DNA of 64,000 nt from Acidobacteriota bacterium (GCA_026707325.1 JAPOXA010000007.1:56798-120797); one strand, 5' to 3'; counted from the stretch's first letter, positions 1 to 10,600 are shown. Notes: generated from the letters alone by a model not told the origin. A program made the numbers and translations.

Positions 1-17
1 GTTGCCTTGAGCTTCAT
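1..17 (-). CDS. ExbD/TolR-family protein, first codons only
   Basis: Only the start of this gene is inside the window. On the minus strand an ATG at 17-15 opens the reading frame M-K-L-K-A-T, six bases beyond the TAG stop of the ExbB-like gene. Short cytoplasmic starts of this kind are typical of ExbD/TolR subunits, which almost always follow ExbB/TolQ. The call rests on gene order and the first six residues, so it is an inference. Confidence 0.5.
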
Positions 18-23
18 GTCGAT

Positions 24-689
24 CTAGCTGGCGTCGCCGCCGGACTCCGGCGGGATGCCGCTCCGCTCCATCTCGCCGAAGGTCTCGAGCAGCATGTTCG
101 CCGACGTCTCGATGTCGCGGACGAACTTGTTGATCCGGCTCATGAAGTAGTTGTAGGCGAGCTGCGTCGGAATGGCGACCGCCAGACCGCCGGCGGTCGT
201 GGTCAGCGCCTCCTTGATGCCGGTGGCGACTGCGCCGGGGTTCGACAGGCCCTGTGCCGCCAGGGCGTCGAAACCGGCCATCATGCCGGTCACCGTGCCG
301 AAGAACCCGAGCAGCGGGGCGACGTTGGCCGTCGTCGCCAGCACCGCGAGGCCGCGCTCGAGGCGGCCCATCTCGAACAGCGCCGCGTTCTCGATCGTCT
401 TCTCGACATCTTCCTTGGGCTGGCCGTACTTCATCAGGCCGGCCTTGAGAATCGAGGCGACCGGACCACGGTACTCCTCGCATACCTTGACCGCTTCACG
501 AATCGAGCGGTTCACTACCAGCGCCTTCCGCACCTTGGGGAGGAACTCGTGAACGTTGATCCGAGCCCGCCGCAGCGCAATCAGTCGCTCCACCACCACC
601 GCTGCCGCGATGACGGAGAAAGCGAGCAATGGCCACATGACGGGGCCGCCCTCGTTCATCAACTTCCAGAACGTGCCACCAATGTTCAC
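24..689 (-). CDS. MotA/TolQ/ExbB proton channel family protein
   Basis: Inner-membrane proton channel subunit of an ExbB-ExbD or TolQ-TolR motor, which uses the proton gradient to energise outer-membrane transport or envelope maintenance. The 221-residue protein has an N-terminal membrane segment (about residues 17-36), a cytoplasmic loop, and the family's conserved C-terminal pair of membrane helices containing APLLGFFGTVTGM and ALTTTAGGLAVAIPTQLAYN (residues ~123-180). The start is GTG at 689, seven bases after a perfect AGGAGG. An ExbD-like start follows directly downstream. Nothing in the sequence separates ExbB from TolQ, so no symbol is given. Confidence 0.9.
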   Translation of the reverse strand: MNIGGTFWKLMNEGGPVMWPLLAFSVIAAAVVVERLIALRRARINVHEFLPKVRKALVVNRSIREAVKVCEEYRGPVASILKAGLMKYGQPKEDVEKTIENAALFEMGRLERGLAVLATTANVAPLLGFFGTVTGMMAGFDALAAQGLSNPGAVATGIKEALTTTAGGLAVAIPTQLAYNYFMSRINKFVRDIETSANMLLETFGEMERSGIPPESGGDAS

Positions 690-860
690 CTAGCTACCTC
701 CTCAGGACTACGCCCGCCAACTACGGGTCTGGTTGAACCGCCCGCCAGGAGGCGGACGCGATTCTGGACATGCGGTGACCCCTACACCGGGAGGGGTGCC
801 TGGCTCACCTTGGAACGGTGGAGCAATATAGCACACGGGTTCGGCTTTGGAACCGCCCGA

Positions 861-1376
861 TCAACCACGTTCCGGCGACGCGGCGGCCGCCTTCACGACT
901 CGCTCCAGCGGCCGGCGGTGGAGGTAGCAGAGGGCGGCGGCCAGAGCGTCGGATGCGTCGGCGCTGCGCCGCACCGGCACTGGCCCCAGCAGCACGTCGA
1001 CCATGCGGGAGACCTGGGTCTTGTCGGCCCGGCCACTGCCGCAGACCGCGTGCTTGACCTCGGCCGGCGAGAACTCGCGGACGTCCAGGCCATGCCGCCC
1101 AAGCACGGACAGGATGACGCCCCGGGCCTGAGCCAGCGCGATCAGGGAGCGGCTGTTGCGCCCGTGAAAGAGGGACTCGAGCACCGCCGCCGCCGGCTGC
1201 CAGCGGTCGAGCGTCTCCTCGACGCCCTCCGCCAATCGCGCCATGCGCGCCGCCGGTGTCGGCTCGGAAGCGAGGGCGATCCGGCCCGCGTCCAGTTGGC
1301 GAACCCTCGACCCCTCCTGCTCCACCACGCCGAACCCCGTGTAGCGACTCCCGGGATCGATCCCGAGGACGATCAC
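861..1376 (-). CDS. ruvC: Holliday junction resolvase RuvC
   Basis: Endonuclease that resolves Holliday junctions together with RuvAB during recombination and repair. The product begins VIVLGIDPGSRYTGFGVV, the family N-terminus with the first catalytic Asp in GIDPG. It retains ESLFHGRNSRSLIALAQARG, the AEVKHAVCGSGRADKTQV block, and a C-terminal SDASDALAAALCY segment with the last acidic residues. I chose the GTG at 1376, twenty bases after the yebC stop, which gives 171 residues, the usual length. A longer upstream reading would run through yebC in the wrong frame. ruvC following yebC is a common bacterial order. Confidence 0.95.
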   Translation of the reverse strand: MIVLGIDPGSRYTGFGVVEQEGSRVRQLDAGRIALASEPTPAARMARLAEGVEETLDRWQPAAAVLESLFHGRNSRSLIALAQARGVILSVLGRHGLDVREFSPAEVKHAVCGSGRADKTQVSRMVDVLLGPVPVRRSADASDALAAALCYLHRRPLERVVKAAAASPERG

Positions 1377-1395
1377 GGCAACGCCACGGAGACGG

Positions 1396-2160
1396 TCAGG
1401 ACGCCAGCCGCTCGAGCAGTTCGTCGTCCAGGTCGAAGTTGGCCCAGACGTTCTGCACGTCGTCCTGATCCTCCAGCGCATCGATCAGGCGCATGAGCGG
1501 ACCCGCGCCCCCTTCGTCTACCTGGACCAGGTTCTGCGGTTCCATCGTCAGTTGCGCGACGGTCGCGGTCAGGCCGCGCTCCTCGATCGCATCCTTCGTC
1601 GCATGGAACGCCTCGACCGAGGTGTAGACGCTATAGCTCTCGTCCTCGACGGAGAAGTCCTCCGCCTCGAGTTCGAGGGCAAGCTCGACCAGCGCTTCCT
1701 CGTCCACGCCGGAGCCTTCGAGGGCAGCGCGATCGAAGGCGAAGAAGCCGCGACGATGGAACATCCAGGCGACGCAGCCGTTCTCGCCCAGGTTGCCGCC
1801 GTGCTTGGTGAACAGGTGCCGGACCTCCGAAACGGTCCGGTTCCGGTTGTCGGTGAGGGTCTCGACCAGCACCGCCACGCCGCCGGGGCCGTACCCCTCG
1901 TAGGTGACTTCCTCGTAGGACACGCCTTCGAGTTCTCCGGTGCCCTTCCTGATCGCCCTGTCGATGTTGTCTCCCGGCACGTTCTGCGCTTTCGCCTCCG
2001 ACAGGGCGTGACGGAGTCTCGGGTTGCCCGAGGGATCGCCCCCGCCGAGCCGGGCGGCCACCGACACCTCTTTCAGGATGCGAGTGAAGACCTTGCTGCG
2101 ACGGGCGTCCTGGGCCGCCTTCTTGTGCTTGATCGTGCTCCACTTGCTGTGACCGGACAT
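1396..2160 (-). CDS. yebC: YebC/PmpR-family regulatory/translation factor
   Basis: Cytoplasmic YebC/PmpR-family protein, known as a DNA-binding regulator and, in several species, a factor that relieves ribosome stalling. At 254 residues it is full length. It starts MSGHSKWSTIKHKKAAQDA, the nearly invariant family N-terminus, and carries NIDRAIRKGTGE, YEGYGPGGVAVLVETLTDN and LGENGCVAWMF. It lies directly upstream of ruvC (20 bases) and diverges from folC with only 14 bases between the two ATGs, so the two promoters must overlap each other's coding region. Confidence 0.95.
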   Translation of the reverse strand: MSGHSKWSTIKHKKAAQDARRSKVFTRILKEVSVAARLGGGDPSGNPRLRHALSEAKAQNVPGDNIDRAIRKGTGELEGVSYEEVTYEGYGPGGVAVLVETLTDNRNRTVSEVRHLFTKHGGNLGENGCVAWMFHRRGFFAFDRAALEGSGVDEEALVELALELEAEDFSVEDESYSVYTSVEAFHATKDAIEERGLTATVAQLTMEPQNLVQVDEGGAGPLMRLIDALEDQDDVQNVWANFDLDDELLERLAS

Positions 2161-2174
2161 CGCTCGTTTATCTT

Positions 2175-3467
2175 ATGCTGCGCCGCCACGTGACCGGCGC
2201 GACCAAACCCTCGGCGAGCGAGATCCTCGACCGCCTCGAAGTCTGGGGACAGAAGCTCGGCCTCGACGCCACGCGGAGCCTGCTCGACGTGCTCGGCAGG
2301 CCGCAGCAGCGCGTGCCGGCGGTGCTGGTCGCGGGGACCAACGGCAAGGGTTCGACCAGCGCCGCGCTCGCCTCGATCCTGAGCGCCGCCGGCTTCCGCT
2401 GCGGCCTCTACACCTCGCCGCACCTCGAGCACGTCGAGGAGCGGCTCCGGATCGACGGCACGGCGATATCGGAGACCGAACTCGGGCACTGGCTCCGGCG
2501 TGTGCTGGACGCGGCCGGCGAGGCCCCGCCGACCTACTTCGAGAGCCTGACCGCGGCGGCCTGGCTGCACTTCGCCCATCACGGCGTGGACGCCGCGGTG
2601 TTCGAGGTCGGCCTGGGCGGTCGGCTCGACGCGACGAACGTCTCGGACCCCCTGCTCTCCGTGATCACCCAGGTAGCGCGTGACCACGCACACCAATTGG
2701 GCTGGACCCTGACCTCCATCGCCGGCGAGAAGGCCGGCGTGATGCGTCCCGGCCGCACCTGCCTGACCTGGCCCGGCCGGCCGGAGGTGGAGCGTGAGCT
2801 TCACCGCTGCGCGGCGGTCTGCGGCGCGCGTCTCGTCGACGCGAGCGTCGGTGCCGAGCTCGACCGTCTTCAGGCGCCACTGGCCGGCCGCCACCAGTTC
2901 GGCAACGTCGCGCTCGCGATTCGGGCCGCGGAGGAGTTCTGCGCCCTCGCCGAAAGCGAACTCCCCGCCGCAGCCGTGAGGAATGGCGTCGACGCACTGC
3001 GCTGGCCCGGCCGCCTGGAATGGGTCGATCTGGAGGCCCATGGGGCACGCCGCCGGGTGCTCTTCGATGCCGCCCACAACCCTGCCGGCGCGGCCGCGCT
3101 CCGCACCTACCTCGACGAGACCGGGCTCCGGTTCGATCTCCTCTACGGATCGCTCGCCGAGAAGGAGCCGGAACTGTGCCTTCCCGTACTGGCCGAGAAG
3201 GCGGATCGGGTCGCGCTGACGGCGTTCGACCACCCCAGGGCGGCGTCGCCTGAAACGCTGGCGCCGCTGCTGCCGGCAGGTCGCGCCGCCATCCATGAAG
3301 ACGCCTCGAACGCACTCGAACGCTGCCTCGCGGCACCGTCGAGTCCAGACCACGCCCTTGTCGTCACCGGCTCGTTGTACCTCGTCGGCGAGGTCCGATC
3401 GGCCCTGCGCGGCCGCTACAACGTACCTCCCGCCGCAAGGAAAGTGGTCACGGGCTTCCGGCCGTAG
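2175..3467 (+). CDS. folC: Bifunctional folylpolyglutamate/dihydrofolate synthase
   Basis: Adds glutamate to dihydropteroate and to tetrahydrofolates, ATP-dependently, in folate biosynthesis. The 430-residue protein has the Mur-ligase-like P-loop VAGTNGKGSTSAALASIL, the family signature LYTSPHLEHVEERLRIDG, and the YFESLTAAAW and EVGLGGRLDATN motifs, then the C-terminal domain with FDAAHNPAGA. The ATG at 2175 leaves a short N-terminal tail before the conserved block, so the true start could be slightly later. Its 3' end overlaps the convergent rpiB by 20 bases. Confidence 0.95.
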   Translation: MLRRHVTGATKPSASEILDRLEVWGQKLGLDATRSLLDVLGRPQQRVPAVLVAGTNGKGSTSAALASILSAAGFRCGLYTSPHLEHVEERLRIDGTAISETELGHWLRRVLDAAGEAPPTYFESLTAAAWLHFAHHGVDAAVFEVGLGGRLDATNVSDPLLSVITQVARDHAHQLGWTLTSIAGEKAGVMRPGRTCLTWPGRPEVERELHRCAAVCGARLVDASVGAELDRLQAPLAGRHQFGNVALAIRAAEEFCALAESELPAAAVRNGVDALRWPGRLEWVDLEAHGARRRVLFDAAHNPAGAAALRTYLDETGLRFDLLYGSLAEKEPELCLPVLAEKADRVALTAFDHPRAASPETLAPLLPAGRAAIHEDASNALERCLAAPSSPDHALVVTGSLYLVGEVRSALRGRYNVPPAARKVVTGFRP

Positions 3468-3906
3468 CCGGGTCAGCGCCGCTGTCGATCTTCGCGACGC
3501 GAGCGGTGTGGCGGTCGCCGTCGAAGGGCGTGTCGAGGAAGACCTCGAGGAGTTCGGTCGCCTGGCCGGCGCCGAGGACGCGGGCGCCGAGGGCCAGGAC
3601 GTTCGCGTCGTTGTGGGCGCGGGACATGCGCGCCGTGAAGCTGTCGGTGGGGTTGACGGCCCGGACGCCCGCGAAGCGATTCGCCGACATCGCCATGCCG
3701 ACTCCCGTGCCGCAGACGAGCAGTCCGCGGTCGGCCTCTCCGGCGGCGAGGGCGCGGGCGACCTGGGCCGCCTTGTCCGGATAGTCGACGGACCCGGAAC
3801 CGTCGGCGCCGAAGTCCACGAACTCGATGCCGCGCGCCCGCAGCACCTCGCCGAGCTGGTTCTTCAGCTCGACCCCGGCGTGATCCGCGCCGACCGCGAA
3901 CTTCAT
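3448..3906 (-). CDS. rpiB: Ribose-5-phosphate isomerase B
   Basis: Interconverts ribose 5-phosphate and ribulose 5-phosphate in the pentose phosphate pathway. The 152-residue product begins MKFAVGADHAGVELK, contains the catalytic Cys in LLVCGTGVGMAMSANR, and the conserved SFTARMSRAHNDANVLALGA stretch with phosphate-binding His/Arg residues. The ATG at 3906 is eight bases past the stop of the small basic protein. A longer reading in this frame would overlap purE in a non-coding frame. It is the last gene of purE-orf78-rpiB and is convergent with folC. Confidence 0.93.
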   Translation of the reverse strand: MKFAVGADHAGVELKNQLGEVLRARGIEFVDFGADGSGSVDYPDKAAQVARALAAGEADRGLLVCGTGVGMAMSANRFAGVRAVNPTDSFTARMSRAHNDANVLALGARVLGAGQATELLEVFLDTPFDGDRHTARVAKIDSGADPATAGSP

Positions 3907-3914
3907 CCGCCGGG

Positions 3915-4151
3915 CTACTCCCCGGACTCCGTTTCCGGTTCCGGCTCGGGCGGCGCTGGCGACGCCTTGGTCTTCTTGCTCGACGCCTTCTTGCTCGACG
4001 CCTTCTTCCTGGACGCCTTGGCCTTGGTCCGCCGCACCTTCACCGCCCGCGGCGCCGCCTCCCGGGCCGCGGCCTCCTCGCGGCGGCGCTGCTTGAGGCG
4101 CTTCAGCCGGCGCTGGCGGCGACGACGGAGTTTGCGGTCCTTCTCTCTCAT
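3915..4151 (-). CDS. Small basic hypothetical protein (78 aa)
   Basis: I do not recognise a family with confidence. The 78-residue product begins MREKDRKLRRRRQRRLKRLK, a dense Arg/Lys helix. It continues into a tail with a repeated ASSKK unit, then an acidic proline-rich end (PEPEPETESGE). The ATG overlaps the purE stop as ATGA, and rpiB starts eight bases downstream, which argues for a translated gene and not a shadow. The basic head resembles small ribosome-associated peptides and the tail resembles H1-like low-complexity segments, so nucleic-acid binding is the obvious inference. Confidence 0.65.
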   Translation of the reverse strand: MREKDRKLRRRRQRRLKRLKQRRREEAAAREAAPRAVKVRRTKAKASRKKASSKKASSKKTKASPAPPEPEPETESGE

Positions 4152-4657
4152 TCCTGGAGCGTAACCGCATCCTGCCGCACGCGCTCGTCCGCGGCGGCAA
4201 CGCGCTCGCCCATCCCGCCGCGGTAGCGCTGCAGCGCGGCGGCCAGATCCGGATCGCCGAGCGCCAGGATCTGGAGAGCCAGCAGGCCGGCGTTGTCGGC
4301 ACGGTTCACGCCCACGGTAGCGACCGGGATCCCGGGGGGCATCTGCACGATCGCCAGCAGAGCGTCCACACCGTTCAGCGGACCGCTCGCCACCGGGACG
4401 CCGACCACCGGCAGGGTCGTCGCGGCGGCCACGACGCCCGGAAGCGCGGCGGCAACGCCGGCGCCGGCGATCAGCACGCCGATGCCGCGTTCGGCCGCGC
4501 CTTCGGCCCACTCGGCCGTTTTCCGCGGGGTTCGGTGGGCCGAGAGAACCCGCGCCTCGCAGCCGACCCCGAAATCGGCGCAGACCTTCGCCGCCTTCTT
4601 CATCGTCGGCCAATCCGAGTCGCTGCCCATGACGATGCCCACTCTGATGTCGCTCAT
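4148..4657 (-). CDS. purE: N5-carboxyaminoimidazole ribonucleotide mutase PurE
   Basis: Class I PurE of de novo purine synthesis: converts N5-CAIR to CAIR. The 169-residue protein shows GIVMGSDSDWPTMKKAA, the RVLSAHRTPRKTAEWA active-site segment with its catalytic His, IAGAGVAAALPGVVAAATTLPVVGVP (the glycine-rich core) and the PPGIPVATVGVNRADNAGLLA loop. It is first in a compact minus-strand set with the small basic protein (ATGA overlap) and rpiB. purK is not adjacent. The acyl-CoA carboxylase gene lies upstream on the same strand with a 63-base gap. Confidence 0.95.
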   Translation of the reverse strand: MSDIRVGIVMGSDSDWPTMKKAAKVCADFGVGCEARVLSAHRTPRKTAEWAEGAAERGIGVLIAGAGVAAALPGVVAAATTLPVVGVPVASGPLNGVDALLAIVQMPPGIPVATVGVNRADNAGLLALQILALGDPDLAAALQRYRGGMGERVAAADERVRQDAVTLQE

Positions 4658-4720
4658 TCGCTCCTGATCTCCGGGTTGCTGCTGGTGATGTGTCGATGTG
4701 TCGTCCGTGACGCCGCTCGC

Positions 4721-6322
<1,602 letters not shown>

Positions 6323-6397
6323 ACCACAGGCGCGCAAGGGGAACCTCACGTACCGCCGGCGGCCGGTTCCGCACGAAGTACCCCTAGAATCCAGGCG

Positions 6398-7738
6398 ATG
6401 AGGTCGAACGCCAACGGTGCCGAGCAGCGGCCGCTGCTGACCTCCGACGTTGCCGCCCCGGCCGACGCCCTGACCCGACTGGTCGCCCGCGGAGACCAGG
6501 AGTTCGAGGCGTTCTTCGAGCGCGTCGAGAGCGTCGAGCTGCTGCCGAAGGGCGCTCCCAACCGTGTCCGGCTGAGGAAGGAACAGGGGCTCGCGGTGAG
6601 GAAGATCGAGAACGGGAGGAGCCGTCTGGCGGCGGCCGACACGATCTCGGGACCCGCCTTCGCCGCCTGCTGCGACCGGGTGGCGGGAACGACGCGGTCG
6701 ATCGGCACGACACCGCCGCGAATCAGGACCGGCAGGTGGCCGGCGCTGCGCCTGGCCCAGATCGAACAGGCGGAATCCAGGCTCACCCGCGCCGTGAACC
6801 GGCGGCGCGTCGGATTCCCGATGGAGATCACCGCGCGCCGTCATCGCCGGCAGGTACAGGTCATCCGCAGCCGGATGGCCGCGCCGCCGCAGTTCGAGGA
6901 GTACTTCAGCCTGCACGTGAAGACGCCGTGGGGCGTCTGGGGCGGTCTGCTGCCGTCGCTCGCGGCCGAGGACCTGGACCCGGTCGCCCTCTGCCTCGTC
7001 GACCGGCTGCGCTCGCGAGGCCTGCCGCCCCACCGGCCCGGTCCCGGCGTCATCGTCCTCGGGCCCAACGCCGCCGCGGTCCTGCTCCACGAAGTCGTCG
7101 CGCACGCGCTGGAGGCGGACACCCTGGCCCTCTCCGGCTCTCCGGACCAGGTTGTCGGGCTGAAGCTCGGTGGCCCCGAGCTCGACGTGGTCGACGATCC
7201 GCGTTCCGCGCCGCTGGCCTGCAAGCGCTCGAGCGACGACGAGGGCACGGCGACGATCAGCCGCTGGCTGCTCAGGCGCGGCCGGGTCCGGCAACCCCTG
7301 GCCGACCTTGCCTGGGCCGAGCGCTGCCCGAGCATGATCCCGGGCGCCGCCCGCCGGGCGAGCCGGCATCGGCTCCCCGGACCGCGCACCACCCACCTCG
7401 AACTGCTTCCCGGCGCCATTCCCGAGAGGGAGCTCTTCGCCGAGGCCGCGGGCGGCCTCTACATCGGCGAGTTCGACAGGGGCAATCTGGATCCCTTCGA
7501 CGGCCGGTGCGTGCTCCGGGCGCCGTGCGGCCGGCGAATCGGAGCGACCGGACCGCGTGACCACACGGGTCCGATCGAGATCCGGTCGCGGGCCGTCGAT
7601 CTTCTCGCGGCGGTCGCCGCGGTCGGGGATCGTCCGCTCGCGGGCGGCGCCGGTTGGTGCGCGAAGGACGGCGCACTGCTGCCGGTCTGGGCCCGCTGCC
7701 CGTCGGTCCGCCTCGAAGGACTGCAGGTGGCCGATTGA
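6398..7738 (+). CDS. TldD-like metalloprotease (PmbA/TldD family)
   Basis: Member of the TldD/TldE family, whose heterodimers degrade or mature peptides, with the metal bound by the TldD partner. The 446-residue protein keeps the zinc motif as [13 protein letters not shown], the counterpart of HEAVGHGLEGD in E. coli TldD, and the N-terminal strand-rich region around [19 protein letters not shown]. The rest is strongly diverged. The ATG at 6398 is 75 bases from the divergent carboxylase gene. The stop overlaps the TTG start of the next gene, so the two products are probably made together and act as a pair. Confidence 0.72.
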   Translation: MRSNANGAEQRPLLTSDVAAPADALTRLVARGDQEFEAFFERVESVELLPKGAPNRVRLRKEQGLAVRKIENGRSRLAAADTISGPAFAACCDRVAGTTRSIGTTPPRIRTGRWPALRLAQIEQAESRLTRAVNRRRVGFPMEITARRHRRQVQVIRSRMAAPPQFEEYFSLHVKTPWGVWGGLLPSLAAEDLDPVALCLVDRLRSRGLPPHRPGPGVIVLGPNAAAVLLHEVVAHALEADTLALSGSPDQVVGLKLGGPELDVVDDPRSAPLACKRSSDDEGTATISRWLLRRGRVRQPLADLAWAERCPSMIPGAARRASRHRLPGPRTTHLELLPGAIPERELFAEAAGGLYIGEFDRGNLDPFDGRCVLRAPCGRRIGATGPRDHTGPIEIRSRAVDLLAAVAAVGDRPLAGGAGWCAKDGALLPVWARCPSVRLEGLQVAD

Positions 7739-9165
7739 AGTCCGCTCGGCTGCCCGGCACGCGGAGCCTCAAGCTGGCCTTGGGCGCGGTGCGCGAGCGG
7801 ACCGGCGCCGCCGGTGCCGAGCTCTACGTGAAGGTCGGACGGACCCGCCGGATAGAGATCGATCCCTGGACGACGCCCCCGCCCGCCGACCCGGACGACC
7901 TGCCTGCCCAGGTGTCCATCCTGGACGAGCGGGGGTGGGCGCTGCGCGCCGGAGGCGCCAACCGCGCCCTTTTTCTCGCCGACTCCGGGCCCCTCCCGGA
8001 GCCGAACGGATGGAAGCGCCTCAGCCGCCACTCCCTGCGGCCGGGCACCCTCAGGCTGCCGGCGCCATCCCCCGAAACCTCGCCCGGGACTACGCCGTCC
8101 GCGAGTGCCGGCGCGGGCGAACGCGAGCCGGACGACGAGGAAGCGGCCGGCCTGGCACTCCTGCAAGGCGTCCTGCGGCGTCTCGGCGAGCGCATGCCCG
8201 AGGCCCGTCTCATCCGGGGTCGGCTGGATTGCGGAGCCAGCGCCGCGGTGCTCGCCAGCACGACCGGCGTCACCGGACGGACCGCGCTGCGGCTCGCAAC
8301 GGTTGAACTGGACTTCGCCGCTTCACGGGACGGCCGTCTTGGACACTGCAGGCTCTACCGCGCGGCCTCGAACCTCCACCTGCTCAGCGCCGACTCCATC
8401 GCGAGCGAGATCGCGGAGCGTCTGACGCTGGTGACGGCCCCCGCTCCACCCTTCCTGCCGGCCGGCGAGGTCGCCGTGTCGCCGGCACTCGGCTGCTACC
8501 TGCTGGCCCTGCTCGCGCCTCTGCTGCGGGGGCGCAACGGCTGGCGGCGGCTGCGGAAACTCGGCGCCGACCGGCCGCTCGGGCCGCCGCAATTGCAGAT
8601 CGTGGACGACGGCGCCCTCGATGCGGGCTGGATGAGCGCGGCGCTGGACGACGAGGGCGTGCCGACCCGGGCCGTGGCCCTGGTACACGACGGCGAACCC
8701 GGCGAGCCCCTCCTGAGCTGGGAGGACGACGGCTGGTCGGGCTTCGCCGCCGCCGGCTGCCGGCGCAGGTCGGGATGGCGAGCGCTACCGGAACTCTGCC
8801 ACTCCCACCTCTACATCGCGGGCGGCTCCGAACCCGCGGAGTCGATCCGGACCGGCATCGTGCATGGCTGCTACCTGCTGGACAGGGTGCCCGACGGCCA
8901 GTGTCATGCGACGTTCGAACCCTCGACGAACGGCAGCGCAGGACGTCTGGGAGAGGGACACTTCAAAGTCGACGCGATCGGCCTGGTCATCCGTCGCGGC
9001 GCCGTCCTGGGCGAGGCCCCCAGGGTGAGGCTGACCGGCTCCGTGCGGCAACTGCTCCAGGGCATCCGCGCCATCGGCGACGATCTTCGCTTCCTGCCCG
9101 CGCCCGGGGCAGTCGGCGCTCCGACCCTGCTGCTGACCGGGCTGCAGGTCGAGGCGATCGGCTAG
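7735..9165 (+). CDS. PmbA/TldE-like partner protein
   Basis: The 476-residue protein looks like the metal-free TldE/PmbA partner. It has family-type segments [15 protein letters not shown], an [20 protein letters not shown] stretch followed by [10 protein letters not shown] (compare the DDP...DdEG region of PmbA), and a C-terminal [16 protein letters not shown] strand resembling the family's last motif. There is no HExxxH motif, as expected for TldE. The start chosen is TTG at 7735, which overlaps the TGA of the TldD-like gene as TTGA and avoids a long out-of-frame overlap. Translational coupling is likely. No RiPP precursor gene is visible nearby. Confidence 0.65.
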   Translation: MKSARLPGTRSLKLALGAVRERTGAAGAELYVKVGRTRRIEIDPWTTPPPADPDDLPAQVSILDERGWALRAGGANRALFLADSGPLPEPNGWKRLSRHSLRPGTLRLPAPSPETSPGTTPSASAGAGEREPDDEEAAGLALLQGVLRRLGERMPEARLIRGRLDCGASAAVLASTTGVTGRTALRLATVELDFAASRDGRLGHCRLYRAASNLHLLSADSIASEIAERLTLVTAPAPPFLPAGEVAVSPALGCYLLALLAPLLRGRNGWRRLRKLGADRPLGPPQLQIVDDGALDAGWMSAALDDEGVPTRAVALVHDGEPGEPLLSWEDDGWSGFAAAGCRRRSGWRALPELCHSHLYIAGGSEPAESIRTGIVHGCYLLDRVPDGQCHATFEPSTNGSAGRLGEGHFKVDAIGLVIRRGAVLGEAPRVRLTGSVRQLLQGIRAIGDDLRFLPAPGAVGAPTLLLTGLQVEAIG

Positions 9166-9180
9166 GTCGGACAGCATGGT

Positions 9181-9202
9181 CGCCGCTTCGCGGCGTTTTC
9201 TT
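9181..9202 (+). terminator. Rho-independent terminator after the PmbA-like gene
   Basis: Fifteen bases past the stop, CGCCGC and GCGGCG form a six-base-pair stem around a TTC loop, followed at once by TTTTCTT. This hairpin is also the first module of the modular repeat family described below, so the repeat seems to double as a terminator here. Confidence 0.6.
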
Positions 9203-9290
9203 CCGCGGGTCAGAAGACCCACGGTCACCTGCCTGCGGCGCAAGTTCACCGGGGGTCAGAAGACCCCCGGCTACAGACCCGCGCACCCAG
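9181..9290. repeat. Modular hairpin repeat, copy a (9.2 kb)
   Basis: Fills the convergent gap between the PmbA-like and TPR genes. It contains module 1 (GTCGCCGCTTCGCGGCG), then two copies of module 3, a hairpin with AGAA loop: GGGTCAGAAGACCC at about 9213-9226 and CGGGGGTCAGAAGACCCCCG at about 9252-9271. Related modules recur at 36.8, 44.8 and 46.7 kb. Confidence 0.75.
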
Positions 9291-10544
9291 CTACGGGGCG
9301 GGGACCGGGTGGCGGCGGATCGTCGTCTCGAGCTGCGCGCTGCTGCGAGCGCTGGGCTGGAAACGTCCACCGCTGCCGCGGAAAGTCCCGGCCGCGGGAG
9401 GAGTCGACTGCCTGCCGCCGGGGCCGACCGGCGTTCCGAGCTGAACGCCGCCGCGGGAACCCCCGAGCGGGATCGCCTGTGCCGGAGCGCCGCCCGGCCG
9501 CGCACCGGTCACCATGGGAGCGGCTCCGAGCGTGCGCGTTCGCAGGTGATCCCGGGTGAAGACCCGCGGCCGCTCCCCGGTGCGCCCTGCGTCCGACTCA
9601 CGCTCAGAGTCGGCGGTTTGCAGCTTTGCGTCGCCGGCGTCCCAGTCCGTTTCGAGGGCCTGGAGGGGAGCGGCGCGGTCGAGCGGCCCGTTCAGGACAC
9701 GGTCGCTGGTGGCCGGCGCCGGCAAGCTCCCCGGCGACTGGATCACTCTTCTTATGCCGTCGGCGCGCGCGCCCTCGCCTCCGGGCACCCGGCTCGCTCT
9801 CCGGGGAAGATCCCCGTCCGGCTCGGACGTCTCTGTTGCCTCCGCCGCCTCGACGGCGCCGCCCGCGTCACCGGCCGCCGCTTCCTGCTCCACCCTCGGC
9901 AACAGCAGGCTGCTGATGCGGCCCGGTTGGGAGTAGGTGCGCGGCGGCAGGGTCTCGAGCCGGCTTCGGTCCGCCTTGAGGAGCACTTCGGTGGCGAACC
10001 GGTTGACCGCGAAGTGCGGGTTCACATCGGTGAAGGCGAGGCGCGTGTCCAGGCTCAGGGCGTGGACGTAGTGATCCACGGCAGCGGCCGCGTCTCCGTC
10101 GTCGTCCGCGATCCGGCCGAGCTGGTAATGCGCCCAGGCGTTCCCCGGATCGAGTTCGACCGCCGTCTCGAGGTGCGCCGAGGCCAGCTCACTGTCGCCG
10201 GTCGTGTACGCGAGCAGCGCCAGGTTGTAGTGCGCGGGCGCCCAGGCGCCGTCCGCCGCGATCGCGGCCAGGTAGTGCTCGAACGCCCCCTCGACATCCC
10301 CGCGCAGTTCCAGCAGGTTCGCCAGGTCGTTCAGCGCGCTCGCGCGATCCGCGGACCGGGTCTGCTCGCCGACCACCTTGCGCTGCGCCGCGATCGCCAG
10401 GTCGAGGTTCCGGACCTCCGCCGTCGCAGGCTCGACCGTCTGCGCCGCGCCCTCCGGAACACCGCCGACCGGCAGGCCCGGCCCGGCCATCAGCCAGGCC
10501 AGCGCCAGCACCATCGCTCTCGACATCGTCTTCATGGCAGTCAT
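9291..10544 (-). CDS. Secreted TPR-repeat protein with disordered C-terminus
   Basis: A 417-residue exported protein of unknown role. It opens with a signal peptide (MKTMSRAMVLALAWLMAG, then small residues). Residues ~60-180 form consecutive tetratricopeptide repeats, for example EGAFEHYLAAIAADGAWAPA, LASAHLETAVELDPGNAWAH and AAVDHYVHALSLD. The rest (~190-417) is rich in Pro, Gly, Arg and Ser with no recognisable fold. TPR arrays usually mediate protein-protein contacts, so a scaffold role in the periplasm is plausible. It diverges from selA and is convergent with the PmbA-like gene. Confidence 0.8.
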   Translation of the reverse strand: MTAMKTMSRAMVLALAWLMAGPGLPVGGVPEGAAQTVEPATAEVRNLDLAIAAQRKVVGEQTRSADRASALNDLANLLELRGDVEGAFEHYLAAIAADGAWAPAHYNLALLAYTTGDSELASAHLETAVELDPGNAWAHYQLGRIADDDGDAAAAVDHYVHALSLDTRLAFTDVNPHFAVNRFATEVLLKADRSRLETLPPRTYSQPGRISSLLLPRVEQEAAAGDAGGAVEAAEATETSEPDGDLPRRASRVPGGEGARADGIRRVIQSPGSLPAPATSDRVLNGPLDRAAPLQALETDWDAGDAKLQTADSERESDAGRTGERPRVFTRDHLRTRTLGAAPMVTGARPGGAPAQAIPLGGSRGGVQLGTPVGPGGRQSTPPAAGTFRGSGGRFQPSARSSAQLETTIRRHPVPAP

Positions 10545-10600
10545 GTGGCTCTTTCGCGCGGGGCGCGGGATCGGAGTTGGCGGATTAGGATCCGCAGGAC

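Noticed and set aside
549-1496. Plus-strand frame of 315 codons opposite ExbB and ruvC
   Set aside because: It is antisense to two well-supported genes, and its product is Arg-rich without motifs.
9181-9290. CRISPR array from recurring 17-20 base repeats
   Set aside because: The repeats are palindromic modules scattered at different loci with no regular spacing and no cas genes.
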